Both the position numbers and the translations under genes were made by a program. Positions 23,626 through 32,220 of a stretch of DNA of 64,000 nt are shown here, piece by piece. Position 1 is the first letter of the stretch. Each line of letters begins with the position of its first letter. The DNA comes from Streptomyces anulatus (GTDB taxonomy: Bacteria > Actinomycetota > Actinomycetes > Streptomycetales > Streptomycetaceae). The stretch is taken from assembly GCF_014650675.1 (NCBI RefSeq), contig NZ_BMVK01000016.1:124001-188000 (forward strand), in the 5' to 3' direction. The notes under the pieces are model-generated. The model did not search any database. It saw nothing but the letters and a program-made list of their open reading frames with translations, and was not told the origin of the DNA.

Positions 23626-25548
23626 TCACTTCCGGTACAACGTCTCGATCTCCCCCGCGAAGTCCCGCGCGATCGCGTCCCGCTTCAGCTTCAGCGACGG
23701 CGTCAGGTGGCCCGCCTCCTCCGTGAAGTCCACGGCCAGGACCGTGAACTTACGGATCGACTCCGCGCGGGAGACCAGGCGGTTGGCCTCGTCGACCGCC
23801 TTCTGGAGCGACGTGCGCAGGTCCTCGTCGTGGACCAGGTCCCGCATCGGGATGTCCTGCTTCTTGGTCATCTGGCGCCAGTGCTGGAGGCCGTCCGGCT
23901 CCAGGGTGATCAGGGCGGTGATGAACGAGCGGTTGTCGCCGACGACCATGCACTGGCTGACCAGGGGGTGGGCGCGCAGCCAGTCCTCCAGCGGGGCCGG
24001 GGTGACGTTCTTGCCGCCCGACGTGATGATGATGTCCTTCTTGCGGCCCGTGATCGTCAGATAGCCGTCCTCGTCCAGCGCGCCCAGGTCGCCCGTGGGG
24101 AACCAGTCGTCCGGCAGGAGCGCCGGGGTCACCTCCGCCCGTTCGCCGTCCCAGTAGCCCCGGAAGACCTGGCCGCCCCGCAGGAGCACCTCGCCGTCGT
24201 CCGCGATGCGCACCGACGTGCCGGGCAGCGGCCAACCGACCGTGCCCAGGCGGGGTTTGAGGGGCGGGGTCACCGTGTGGGCGGCCGTGGTCTCCGTGAG
24301 GCCGTAGCCCTCGAAGATGCCGATGCCGGCGCCCTCGTAGAACGCGGCGAGCCGGCGGCCCAGCGGGGAGCCGCCGCAGATCACGTACCGGACCCTGCCG
24401 CCGAGCGCCGCCCGGATACGGCGGTAGACCAGCGGGTCGTACAGGGCGCGGGCGGCGCGCAGGCCCAGACCGGGGCCCGGTCCCGTACCGTGTTCGGCGG
24501 CCTCGACCGCCTTGCCGTAGCGCTGGGCTATGCGGGCCGCCCGGTCGAACGAGGAGGCCCGGCCCATCTTCTCGGCCGTCGCCCGCCCCGTGTTGTAGAC
24601 CTTCTCCAGGACGTACGGGATGGCGAGCAGGAAGGTCGGGCGGAAGCCCGCCAGGTCCGCCAGCAACTCCTCCGTCTGAATGGACGGCGCGTGGCCCAGG
24701 CGCACCCTCGCCCGCATGCAGCCGATCGCCACCATGCGGCCGAACACATGGGAGAGGGGGAGGAAGAGGAGGGTGGAGGCCGGGTCCTTCGAGACCGACT
24801 TGAAGACCGGGTGCAGGAGTTCGATCGCGTTGTCGACCTCGGCGAAGAAGTTGCCGTGGGTCAGGACGCAGCCCTTCGGGCGGCCCGTGGTGCCCGAGGT
24901 GTAGATCAGGGTGGCGGGGGTGTCCGGTTCCAGGGAGGCCCGGCGGGCCGTCACCGCCGCGTCCGGGATGTCCTTGCCGAGGGACTTCAGGTGGCCGATC
25001 GCCCCCGTGTCGAACTGCCACAGATGCGCCAGGTCGCCGAGCTGCTTGCGCTCCTGGCTGATCACGCGGCCCTGTTCCTTCGACTCCACCGCGCATGCCA
25101 CCGCGCCCGAGTTCTGGAGGATCCAGCGGGCCTGGAAGGCGGAGGAGGTCGGGTAGATGGGGACCGTCACCAGGCCGGCCGCCCAGGACGCGAAGTCCAG
25201 CAGCGTCCACTCGTACGTCGTCCGGGCCATGATCGCGACCCGGTCGCCCGCCCGCAGCCCCTCCGCCATCAGGCCCTTGGCCACGGCCAGCACCTCGGCG
25301 GCGAACTCGGCCGCCGTCACGTCCTGCCACACGCCCTCGGCGTCCTTGCGGCTGAGCACCGGATCCGACGGGGCCTCCCGGGCGTTGTCGAACGGGATCT
25401 CGGCGAGCGAGCCGCGCTCCACGACCGGTGCGGACCTCGGTACGGAGACCTCCTGGACCCTCCCGTCGGGGCCTCGCCTCTTCGTCGGTTCGACCAGAAC
25501 GGGCTTGACTGCGGGGGCGGTTGCGGCGGCGGAAGGTGGCGTTGACAC
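23626..25548 (-). CDS. Long-chain fatty acid-CoA ligase (FadD15-like)
   Basis: A 640-residue AMP-forming synthetase starting at GTG 25548 behind GAGGAG. ANL-superfamily motifs are intact: the P-loop LIYTSGTTGRPKG, the linker motif FEGYGLTETTA, WFPTGDLGALDEDGYLTI and the Lys-bearing GRKKDIIITSGGKNVTP. The length and the DFTEEAGHLTPSLKLKR ending fit the FadD15 type, which activates long-chain fatty acids to acyl-CoA at the membrane. It lies 82 bp downstream of a thiolase gene and probably shares its transcript, opposite to the reductase-hydratase pair at 27-29 kb. Confidence 0.92.
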   Translation of the reverse strand: MSTPPSAAATAPAVKPVLVEPTKRRGPDGRVQEVSVPRSAPVVERGSLAEIPFDNAREAPSDPVLSRKDAEGVWQDVTAAEFAAEVLAVAKGLMAEGLRAGDRVAIMARTTYEWTLLDFASWAAGLVTVPIYPTSSAFQARWILQNSGAVACAVESKEQGRVISQERKQLGDLAHLWQFDTGAIGHLKSLGKDIPDAAVTARRASLEPDTPATLIYTSGTTGRPKGCVLTHGNFFAEVDNAIELLHPVFKSVSKDPASTLLFLPLSHVFGRMVAIGCMRARVRLGHAPSIQTEELLADLAGFRPTFLLAIPYVLEKVYNTGRATAEKMGRASSFDRAARIAQRYGKAVEAAEHGTGPGPGLGLRAARALYDPLVYRRIRAALGGRVRYVICGGSPLGRRLAAFYEGAGIGIFEGYGLTETTAAHTVTPPLKPRLGTVGWPLPGTSVRIADDGEVLLRGGQVFRGYWDGERAEVTPALLPDDWFPTGDLGALDEDGYLTITGRKKDIIITSGGKNVTPAPLEDWLRAHPLVSQCMVVGDNRSFITALITLEPDGLQHWRQMTKKQDIPMRDLVHDEDLRTSLQKAVDEANRLVSRAESIRKFTVLAVDFTEEAGHLTPSLKLKRDAIARDFAGEIETLYRK

Positions 25549-25630
25549 GTGCGGCTCCTCGGTTCGGGGGTCGGGCGGGTCGGTCCGCCGGGTCGTCCGT
25601 CCGGCAGTGGTGCGGCAAGAGGCGAGCGGG

Positions 25631-26926
25631 TCAGGGGCGTTCCAGGATGGCCGTCACCCCCTGGCCGCCCGCCGCGCAGATCGAGATCAGGCCCCGGCCC
25701 GGCGCGTCCCGTTCCGCGAGGAGCTTGGCCAGGGTGGCGACGATCCGGGCGCCCGTCGCGGCGAAGGGGTGGCCGGTGGCCAGGGAGGACCCGGCCACGT
25801 TCAGGCGGGCCCGGTCCACCGGGGCGAGGCCCTGCTTCTCCCAGGCGGCGAGGGTGGCCAGCACCTGGGAGGCGAACGCCTCGTGGATCTCGTACAGGTC
25901 GAAGTCCTCGATCCCCAGCCCGGCCCGCTCCAGCAGGCGCGGCACCGCGTACGCCGGTGCCATGAGGAGGCCGTCGTCGCCGTCCACGTAGTCCACCGCC
26001 GCCGTCTCGTACAGGGAGAGGTGGGCGAGCGGCTCCAGACCCCGCTCCCGTGCCCACTCCTCCGTCGCCAGCAGGACCGTCGCCGCCCCGTCCGTCAGCG
26101 GGGTCGAATTGCCTGCCGTCATGGTGGGGTCGGGGTCGGATGTCCCGAACACCGGCTTGAGCGCCGCCAGTTTCCCGACCGTTGATCCCGGGCGGAGGTT
26201 CTGGTCCCGGTCCAGGCCCCGGTACGGGACCACCAGGTCGTCCAGGAAGCCCCGTTCGTACGCGGCCGCCAGGCGCTGGTGGCTGGTGGCGGCCAGCAGG
26301 TCCTGGTCCTCGCGGCTCACCGCCCAGCGGCGGGCGGTGACGGCGGCGTGCTCGCCCATCGACAGGCCGGTGCGGGGTTCGGCGTTGCGCGGGATGTCCG
26401 GGACGAGGTGGCGGGGGCGGACGGCGGCCAGCGCCTTGAGGCGGGCGCCCGCCGTCCTCGCGCGGCGGGCGGCGAGCAGGATGCGGCGCAGTTCGTCGTT
26501 GACGCCGAGCGGGGCGTCGCTGGTGGTGTCGGAGCCGCCCGCGATCGCCGAGTCGACGGACCCGAGCGCGATCGTGTTCGCGGCGGCGATCACCGCCTGG
26601 AGGCCCGTGCCGCAGGCCTGTTGGATGTCGTAGGCCGGGGTGCGCGGGTCGAGCGCGGAGCCGAGGACCGTCTCCCTCGCCAGGTTGAAGTCGCGGCTGT
26701 GCTTGAGGACCGCGCCCGCGACGAACGCCCCGACCCGGTCCCCGGCCAGGCCGTACCGCTCCACGAGGCCGTCGAGCGCGGCCGTCAGCAGATCCTGGTT
26801 GGAGGCGGTCGCGTACGGGCCGTCGGAGCGGGCGAAGGGAGTACGGCTGCCGCCGATGACCGCGACGCGGCGCGGCTGCGGCAGGGCGAGGGGAATCGAC
26901 GGGCGCGGGCGCGTCACCGTGACCAT
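25631..26926 (-). CDS. Acetyl-CoA C-acyltransferase (thiolase, FadA2-like)
   Basis: A 431-residue thiolase starting ATG 26926. The acylated nucleophile is C105 in QQACGTGLQ, the His is H386 in TGHPFAATG and the second Cys is C417 in SICAAGGQG. It cleaves 3-ketoacyl-CoA in beta-oxidation. The divergent arrangement with a two-domain FabG and a MaoC-like hydratase mirrors the mycobacterial fadA2 / fabG4-htdX locus, which supports a shared fatty-acid degradation or remodelling function. The inverted repeats in the shared promoter region may be the operator. Confidence 0.92.
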   Translation of the reverse strand: MVTVTRPRPSIPLALPQPRRVAVIGGSRTPFARSDGPYATASNQDLLTAALDGLVERYGLAGDRVGAFVAGAVLKHSRDFNLARETVLGSALDPRTPAYDIQQACGTGLQAVIAAANTIALGSVDSAIAGGSDTTSDAPLGVNDELRRILLAARRARTAGARLKALAAVRPRHLVPDIPRNAEPRTGLSMGEHAAVTARRWAVSREDQDLLAATSHQRLAAAYERGFLDDLVVPYRGLDRDQNLRPGSTVGKLAALKPVFGTSDPDPTMTAGNSTPLTDGAATVLLATEEWARERGLEPLAHLSLYETAAVDYVDGDDGLLMAPAYAVPRLLERAGLGIEDFDLYEIHEAFASQVLATLAAWEKQGLAPVDRARLNVAGSSLATGHPFAATGARIVATLAKLLAERDAPGRGLISICAAGGQGVTAILERP

Positions 26927-26973
26927 CTCGTCTCGGTCGGTCCGGGATTGTTCATCTCGACCAGCTCCTGACT

Positions 26974-27000
26974 CTTAAGTAACCTTACTCAGGAGTAAAT
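26974..27000. promoter_or_regulatory. Overlapping inverted repeats in the divergent fadA/fabG promoter
   Basis: The sequence AGTAACCTTACTCAGGAGTA plus A contains AGTAA-CC-TTACT and TTACTC-AG-GAGTAA, two overlapping palindromes between the thiolase and reductase start codons. They look like a TetR-family operator and share GAGTA half-sites with the palindrome at 29933. Confidence 0.6.
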
Positions 27001-27026
27001 CTACGACCGAGCAGGGAGTCAGGACA

Positions 27027-28349
27027 ATGGCCGATCGCTATCTGCACCTCACCGGCACAGCACCCGGCCGCTTCCTCACCCGGCGGCTCGGCCTGCCGCA
27101 GCCCGCCCCGCTGCGCCGCTGGACCCTGGAGACCCCGCGCCTGGACGGGCCGCTGCTGCACCTGACCGCCGGGACCTCGGCGATCCGGGACGGACTGGCG
27201 AAGGTGCTGGCCACGACCGGGCTCACCGTCGAGGCGCGGCCGGCGCGGCCCGCCGGAATCGTCCTGGACGCCACGGGGGTCACCTCCGCCCGGGGACTCG
27301 CCGAGGTGCACGCCGCCCTCCATCCCGTCGTACGGTCGCTGGCTCCCGGTGGCCGGATCGTCGTCATCGGCACGCCGCCGTCCCCCGAGGACCACCATCA
27401 GGCCGCTGCCCAGCAGGCGTTGGAGGGTTTCGTCCGGTCGCTGGGCAAAGAGGTCGGGCGGGGCTCCACGGTCCAGCTCCTGCGGCTCCCGGCCGACGGG
27501 ACGCCGGAGGCCGCCGAGTCCACCCTCCGCTTCCTCCTCTCCCCCCGGTCCGCGTACGTCAGCGGCCAGGTGATCGAGCTGACCTCCGCCGCCCCGGGCT
27601 CCGTGCCCGACTGGGCCGCCCCGCTCGCCGGCCGGACCGCCCTGGTCACCGGCGCCGCCCGGGGCATCGGCGCGTCCGTCGCCTCGGTGCTCGCCCGCGA
27701 CGGGGCACAGGTGATCGTGCTGGACGTCCCCGGGGCCCGGGACGACCTGGTGCGCACCGCCGACCGGCTCGGGGCCACCGCGCTCCCGCTGGACATCACC
27801 GCACCCGACGCCGCGGCCCGCATCGCCGCCGCCGCACCGGACGGGCTCGACGTCCTCGTCCACAACGCGGGCATCACCCGCGACCGCCGCCTCGCCAACA
27901 TGCCGGCCGAACGCTGGGCCCAGGTCATCGAGGTCAACCTCGACAGCGTGCTCCGCACCACCGACGAGCTCCTGGCCTCGGGCGCCCTGAACCGGGGCGG
28001 CCGGATCGTCGCCACCGCCTCCATCGCGGGCATCGCGGGCAACGACGGCCAGACCAACTACGCGGCCAGCAAGGCGGGCGTCATCGGCCTGGTCCGCTCG
28101 CTCGGCCCGCGCGCCGCCGCCGGGCACGGCGTCACCGTCAACGCGGTGGCCCCCGGCTTCATCGAGACGAGGATGACCGCCGCCGTGCCGTTCCTCATCC
28201 GTGAGGCGGGCCGCCGGATGAACTCCCTCTCCCAGGGCGGGCTCCCGGCCGACGTCGCCGAGGCCGTCGCGTGGTTCGCCCAGCCCGCCTCCGGGGCCGT
28301 CAACGGCCAGGTGCTGCGCGTCTGCGGCCAGAGCCTGCTGGGGGCATGA
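27027..28349 (+). CDS. 3-oxoacyl reductase, two-domain high-molecular-weight FabG (FabG4-like)
   Basis: A 440-residue protein starting ATG 27027 behind GGGAG. Residues 1-195 form a degenerate Rossmann domain (GRIVVIGTPPSP, YVSGQVIELTS) and residues 202-440 a full SDR: TGAARGIG (208-215), HNAG, S332, Y345-A-A-S-K349. This tandem architecture is that of mycobacterial FabG4, an NADH-dependent 3-ketoacyl-CoA reductase. Its stop overlaps the start of the MaoC-like gene (ATGA), so the two are coupled. Confidence 0.93.
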   Translation: MADRYLHLTGTAPGRFLTRRLGLPQPAPLRRWTLETPRLDGPLLHLTAGTSAIRDGLAKVLATTGLTVEARPARPAGIVLDATGVTSARGLAEVHAALHPVVRSLAPGGRIVVIGTPPSPEDHHQAAAQQALEGFVRSLGKEVGRGSTVQLLRLPADGTPEAAESTLRFLLSPRSAYVSGQVIELTSAAPGSVPDWAAPLAGRTALVTGAARGIGASVASVLARDGAQVIVLDVPGARDDLVRTADRLGATALPLDITAPDAAARIAAAAPDGLDVLVHNAGITRDRRLANMPAERWAQVIEVNLDSVLRTTDELLASGALNRGGRIVATASIAGIAGNDGQTNYAASKAGVIGLVRSLGPRAAAGHGVTVNAVAPGFIETRMTAAVPFLIREAGRRMNSLSQGGLPADVAEAVAWFAQPASGAVNGQVLRVCGQSLLGA

Positions 28350-29209
28350 GTCCGATGACCTCGCTCACCGCCTCGCTCGCGCGCGGGGCCCTCACCTCGC
28401 CGTTCAAGCGCGCCGGACGGCCGGACGCCACACTGCCCGCCGACCGCCTGGCCCGCCCGGCCGCGCCCGTCGCGCCCGGCCCCCTCGCCGCGTACGGGAG
28501 GATCTGCGGGTTCACGGAATCCGGGCCGCTGCCGCTCACGTACCCGCATGTACTGGCCTTCCCGCTCACCATGCGGCTGATGACCGGACACGCCTTCCCC
28601 CTGCCGGTGCTCGGGCTCGTCCACACCTGGATCGAGATCACCCCGCACCGGGCCGCGGCGCCCGCCGAACCACTCGAACTGACGGTGTACGCAGAGAAGT
28701 TGACCCCGCACCGGCGGGGCACCGAGGTCACGATGGCGACCGAGGCGCGGGTGGACGGGGAGCTGGTGTGGGAATCGCGCAGCGGCTATCTGTCCCGTCA
28801 CCGGCAGGCCGCGCAGGCGGCCGGCCCCGTCACCGCCGTCCCCCCGGACGCCGGGGGCCTTCCGTCCCGCGCCGAATGGCGACTGCCCGGTAATCTGGGG
28901 CGGCGCTACGGGGCCGTCTCCGGGGACCGCAACCCGATCCACCTCCACCCGCTGACCGCCCGGCTGTTCGGCTTTCCCCGGGCCATCGCGCACGGCATGT
29001 GGACGGTCGCCCGCTGCCTGGCCGAGGCCGGCGACCCGTCCTCGATCCGTTCCGTACGGGCCGGGTTCAGGGCTCCCGTCCTGCTGCCCGCCACCGTGAC
29101 GTACGCGGCCGACGCCACCGGGAACGCCTTCGAACTGCGCGGCCCCGACGGGCGCGTGCACCTGGTGGGGGCGGTGACGAGGCAGACCGGGGGTTCACCG
29201 ACGGGGTGA
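28346..29209 (+). CDS. MaoC-like (R)-specific enoyl-CoA hydratase (HtdX-like)
   Basis: A 287-residue double-hotdog protein. Its ATG overlaps the stop codon of the FabG4-like gene. The N-terminal half is a degenerate hotdog (PLTYPHVLAFPLTMRLM) and the C-terminal half carries the hydratase 2 motif SGDRNPIHLHPLTARLFGFPR with D194 and H199, ending in IAHGM. It matches mycobacterial HtdX, which hydrates trans-2-enoyl thioesters to the (R)-3-hydroxy form; this would be the substrate or product of the coupled reductase. Its last 15 bp overlap the 3' end of the convergent membrane protein gene. Confidence 0.92.
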   Translation: MSPMTSLTASLARGALTSPFKRAGRPDATLPADRLARPAAPVAPGPLAAYGRICGFTESGPLPLTYPHVLAFPLTMRLMTGHAFPLPVLGLVHTWIEITPHRAAAPAEPLELTVYAEKLTPHRRGTEVTMATEARVDGELVWESRSGYLSRHRQAAQAAGPVTAVPPDAGGLPSRAEWRLPGNLGRRYGAVSGDRNPIHLHPLTARLFGFPRAIAHGMWTVARCLAEAGDPSSIRSVRAGFRAPVLLPATVTYAADATGNAFELRGPDGRVHLVGAVTRQTGGSPTG

Positions 29210-29872
29210 CCGCTCCAGCCCCGGGCGGGTGAGGGCACGGTCGTGGACGCGGCTCAGGATCAGCAGGGCGCAGATGGCGCCGATCAGGGCGCAGAACATG
29301 TCCCACTGGGTGTCCCACACGTCCCCCTGCGTTCCCAGGAACGCGTCCGCGGCCTCGCCGCCGGTGACGGCCGCCAGCCATTCCAGCATCTCGAAGACGG
29401 CGCTGAAGGCCAGGCAGGCGCAGACGGTGAGGACGGCGAGCCAGCGGCTGCCGCGCAGAGGGGAGGTGCGGACGAGCAGTTCGCGCACGAGGACGGCCGG
29501 GACGAAGCCCTGCACGAGGTGGCCGAAGCGGTCGTAGGGGTTGCGTTCCCATCCGAGCCAGTCGCGCACCCAGTCGCCCACCGGCACCTCCGCGTAGGTG
29601 TAGTGGCCGCCCACGATGAGCACCAGGGCATGCGCCGCCAACAAGCCGCAGAGCAGGCCACTCAGCGGGAAACGGTTGCGGAACAGGATGATCAGCGGCA
29701 GGCCCGCCATCACCCACACCGTCTCCAGCAGCCAGGTGGTCGGGTCGGCGGCGCCGAACCTCGACACGACGAGCGCCGCGGTCACCGCGACGGCAAGGGC
29801 GGCCGGCAGCCGGCGGCTCGACGACAGCCGCACGTCCAGCGACGGGGCGGGGTTCGGGGTGGTGGCGGCCAT
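29195..29872 (-). CDS. DUF2238/YjdF-like integral membrane protein
   Basis: A 225-residue membrane protein; ATG 29872 follows TAGGAG. About six hydrophobic segments are seen, with the conserved polar signature YTYAEVPVGDWVRDWLGWERNPYDRFGHLVQGF, then SAVFEMLEWLAA and DVWDTQWDMFCALIGA, which identify the DUF2238 family. The buried His, Asp and Glu residues suggest transport or catalysis in the membrane, but no function is established. Downstream of the perfect 18-bp palindrome at 29933-29950. Confidence 0.82.
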   Translation of the reverse strand: MAATTPNPAPSLDVRLSSSRRLPAALAVAVTAALVVSRFGAADPTTWLLETVWVMAGLPLIILFRNRFPLSGLLCGLLAAHALVLIVGGHYTYAEVPVGDWVRDWLGWERNPYDRFGHLVQGFVPAVLVRELLVRTSPLRGSRWLAVLTVCACLAFSAVFEMLEWLAAVTGGEAADAFLGTQGDVWDTQWDMFCALIGAICALLILSRVHDRALTRPGLERSPRR

Positions 29873-29932
29873 CGCCTGCTCCTAGGAGGTCGGTACGGGC
29901 CGCCAGTCTCAGCCTCGCGGGCAAGCGCCTTC

Positions 29933-29950
29933 TTGAGTACATGTACTCAA
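29933..29950. promoter_or_regulatory. Perfect 18-bp palindromic operator
   Basis: TTGAGTACATGTACTCAA is a perfect inverted repeat 61 bp upstream of the DUF2238 gene and about 100 bp downstream of the TetR gene. It is a likely TetR-family binding site. Confidence 0.75.
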
Positions 29951-30053
29951 CCAGCGGCCGATGAAGATGAGTTGCTACCCACCCGCCCCGGGGTTGCCCG
30001 CCGCGACCGCCAGGGGGCGCCGTGCCCGCCCCGGCCCGACCGGGAAGGCGTCC

Positions 30054-30698
30054 CTACGCCGCCGGAGGCTGCCAGGGCCGGGCGTGCATCAGGTTCTCCA
30101 GGCCCGCCCAGGCGAAGTTCATGAGGGTCGCCGCGGCCTCCTTCGCCGAGACGTCCGGGGTGTCGTTGGCCCAGCCCGCCAGCGACTCCGCGGCCCCCAC
30201 CAGCGCCTGCGCGAGCCCCACCACGTCCCGGTCCGCGAGTGCGGGGTCACGGTGCGCCTCGCGGGCGGCGGCCCCGATCAGACCCGTCACGAACGCGACG
30301 ATCTCGTCCCGCATGGAGCCGAGCTCGCTGACGAACGGCTCCCCGTGCGAGCGCGCCTGGCGGTGCAGGACCGACCAGCCGTCCGGGTTCTCGGCGGTGT
30401 GGAGGAAGAACGCCCGCAGTCCCGCCCACAGTTGGCCGTCGGCGGGCAGCCCCGGCTCCACCCCGGCGCGCACCGCCTCCAGCAGGGCGTTCGCCTCGCG
30501 GCGGATGCAGGCGGAGAACAGCTCTTCCTTGGAATTCAGGTACAGGTAGACCAACGGCTTGGACACGCCCGCCAGCTCCGCGATCTCGTCCATCGAGGCG
30601 GCCCGGTAGCCGCGCTGCCCGAAGGTCCGCACCGCGGCGTCCATCATCTGCTGCTCGCGCACGGCGCGCGGCATCCGTTTGCTCTTCACTGCACCCAT
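30054..30698 (-). CDS. TetR/AcrR-family transcriptional regulator
   Basis: A 214-residue regulator; ATG 30698 follows AGGA. The N-terminal helix-turn-helix is clear: MMDAAVRTFGQRGYRAASMDEIAELAGVSKPLVYLYLNSKEELF (about 18-61). The ligand-binding part is typical of fatty-acyl-sensing TetR proteins (WSVLHRQARSHGEPFVSELGSMRDEIV). It lies upstream of the DUF2238 gene and near the fatty-acid genes, so it may control the palindromes at 29933 and 26974; that is inference. Confidence 0.93.
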   Translation of the reverse strand: MGAVKSKRMPRAVREQQMMDAAVRTFGQRGYRAASMDEIAELAGVSKPLVYLYLNSKEELFSACIRREANALLEAVRAGVEPGLPADGQLWAGLRAFFLHTAENPDGWSVLHRQARSHGEPFVSELGSMRDEIVAFVTGLIGAAAREAHRDPALADRDVVGLAQALVGAAESLAGWANDTPDVSAKEAAATLMNFAWAGLENLMHARPWQPPAA

Positions 30699-30883
30699 GT
30701 CGATCCTCCCCGCCCCCACTGCCCTGCTCCCGCCCCAGGGTACGGCGGCCCGCGGCCCGGCGTCGTGGAGAGCGATCACCGGTGGCGGGGACCCGCCCGT
30801 GCGACCGGCGGAGGAGAGGGGTCATCCCCTGGTCCGACAACGCTTCCACCCGGCGTCCGATGCGGGCCGTCCGGGCCGCCGCC

Positions 30884-30889
30884 TAGCGT
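30884..30889 (+). promoter_or_regulatory. -10 element of leaderless promoter
   Basis: TAGCGT is followed after 7 nt by the ATG of the secreted hydrolase, a standard Streptomyces leaderless arrangement. Confidence 0.6.
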
Positions 30890-30896
30890 TGCGGAC

Positions 30897-32132
30897 ATGA
30901 CGATCTCGCTTCGCAACAGACCGGCCGGGGTCGCCGCGACCGCCGCGGCGCTCGCCCTGACCGCTCTGGCCGCGCTGGCCACGGCCGCGCCCGCCTCGGC
31001 GTCCGGTCCGGCGCCGGCCACCGCCTTAGCCCCCGCCTCCGCCGCCCCGGCCGAGCCTGCGGCGCCCACCCTTCCCCGCCCCACCGGCCGGTACGCCACC
31101 GGCCGCGACACCCTGTTCCTCACCGACCACACGCGCACCGACGCCTGGGTGCCGGCCGCCGGGCCGCGCCAGTTGCTGGTGTCGCTGAACTACCCGGCCC
31201 GCCCCGGCACCGGCGGCGACCCGGCCCCGTACCTGACGAAGGAAGAGGCGCGGCTGATGCTCGCGCAGCGCGGCCTTGAGGACGTCGTGCCGCCCGAGCT
31301 GGTCAGCGACATCGGCACCCATGCCCGTACGGCGGCCCGTCCGGCCCCGGGCCGCTTCCCCCTGGTCCTGCTCTCCCCCGGCTTCGGCACGCCCCGGGCC
31401 ACGCTGACCGGGCTCGCGGAGGAACTGGCGAGCCGGGGTTACGTCGTGGCGACCGCGGACCATCCGTACGAGTCGACCGGTACGCAGCTGCCCGACGGGC
31501 GGGTCCTCACCTGTGCGGCCTGCGACAAGGTGGACGCACAGCCCGACGACGCCGCGCGGCGGGAGGTCCTGGCCGCCGTCTCCGCCGGGCGGGCCGACGA
31601 CTTCTCGTTCCTGCTGGACCGGCTGACCGGCCCGGACCCGGCATGGCGGCACTCGCGGACGATCGACCCGCGGCGGGTGGGCATGGCGGGCCACTCCATC
31701 GGGGGCAACGCGGCCTCCTCCACGATGGCCGCCGACCGCCGGGTGGACGCGGGGGTCGACATGGACGGCACGTTCTTCGACCCGGCCCCCGTCCGGGGGC
31801 TGGACGGGCGACCGTTCCTGATGCTGGGCACCGACCCCGGGCACGGCCCCGGCGTCGACAGGTCCTGGGACGACGCCTGGGACCGGCTGGACGGCTTCAA
31901 GCGGTGGCTGACGGTCCGGGACTCCGGGCACTTCACCTTCACCGACCTCCCCGAGATCGGTGAGCAGCTCGGCATCGAGGACCCGGAAGCGCCCCTCTCC
32001 GCCGCGCGCTCGACCACGATCACCCGGAGCTATGTGACGGCCTTCTTCGACCGGAGCCTGCGCGGCCGGCCGGCCCGCCTGCTGAACGGCCCGACCCCGG
32101 CCAACCCCGAGGTCCTCTTCCAGCACCCCTGA
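30897..32132 (+). CDS. Secreted alpha/beta hydrolase (platelet-activating factor acetylhydrolase-like)
   Basis: A 411-residue exported enzyme. The signal peptide (MTISLRNRPAGVAATAAALALTALAA...) ends near APASAS, followed by a Pro/Ala linker. The lipase-like domain has the nucleophile elbow GMAGHSIGG (Ser in G-H-S-I-G), a catalytic Asp candidate in GVDMDGTFF and the His in DSGHFTFTD. The region ATADHPYESTGT is typical of PAF-acetylhydrolase/chlorophyllase-like proteins, which cleave short acyl or polyester substrates outside the cell. Translation appears leaderless. It is followed by a strong bidirectional terminator. Confidence 0.87.
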   Translation: MTISLRNRPAGVAATAAALALTALAALATAAPASASGPAPATALAPASAAPAEPAAPTLPRPTGRYATGRDTLFLTDHTRTDAWVPAAGPRQLLVSLNYPARPGTGGDPAPYLTKEEARLMLAQRGLEDVVPPELVSDIGTHARTAARPAPGRFPLVLLSPGFGTPRATLTGLAEELASRGYVVATADHPYESTGTQLPDGRVLTCAACDKVDAQPDDAARREVLAAVSAGRADDFSFLLDRLTGPDPAWRHSRTIDPRRVGMAGHSIGGNAASSTMAADRRVDAGVDMDGTFFDPAPVRGLDGRPFLMLGTDPGHGPGVDRSWDDAWDRLDGFKRWLTVRDSGHFTFTDLPEIGEQLGIEDPEAPLSAARSTTITRSYVTAFFDRSLRGRPARLLNGPTPANPEVLFQHP

Positions 32133-32147
32133 CCGTACGGACAGCAC

Positions 32148-32197
32148 GACAGCGCCCTCGGACCACCACGTTCCGTACGTGGTCCGAGGGCGCTGTC
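32148..32197. terminator. Strong bidirectional terminator, 19-bp stem
   Basis: GACAGCGCCCTCGGACCAC pairs perfectly with GTGGTCCGAGGGCGCTGTC around a 12-nt loop, between the convergent hydrolase and symporter genes. Confidence 0.9.
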
Positions 32198-32220
32198 AGG
32201 ACGGCCGGGGCCGAGTGGCG

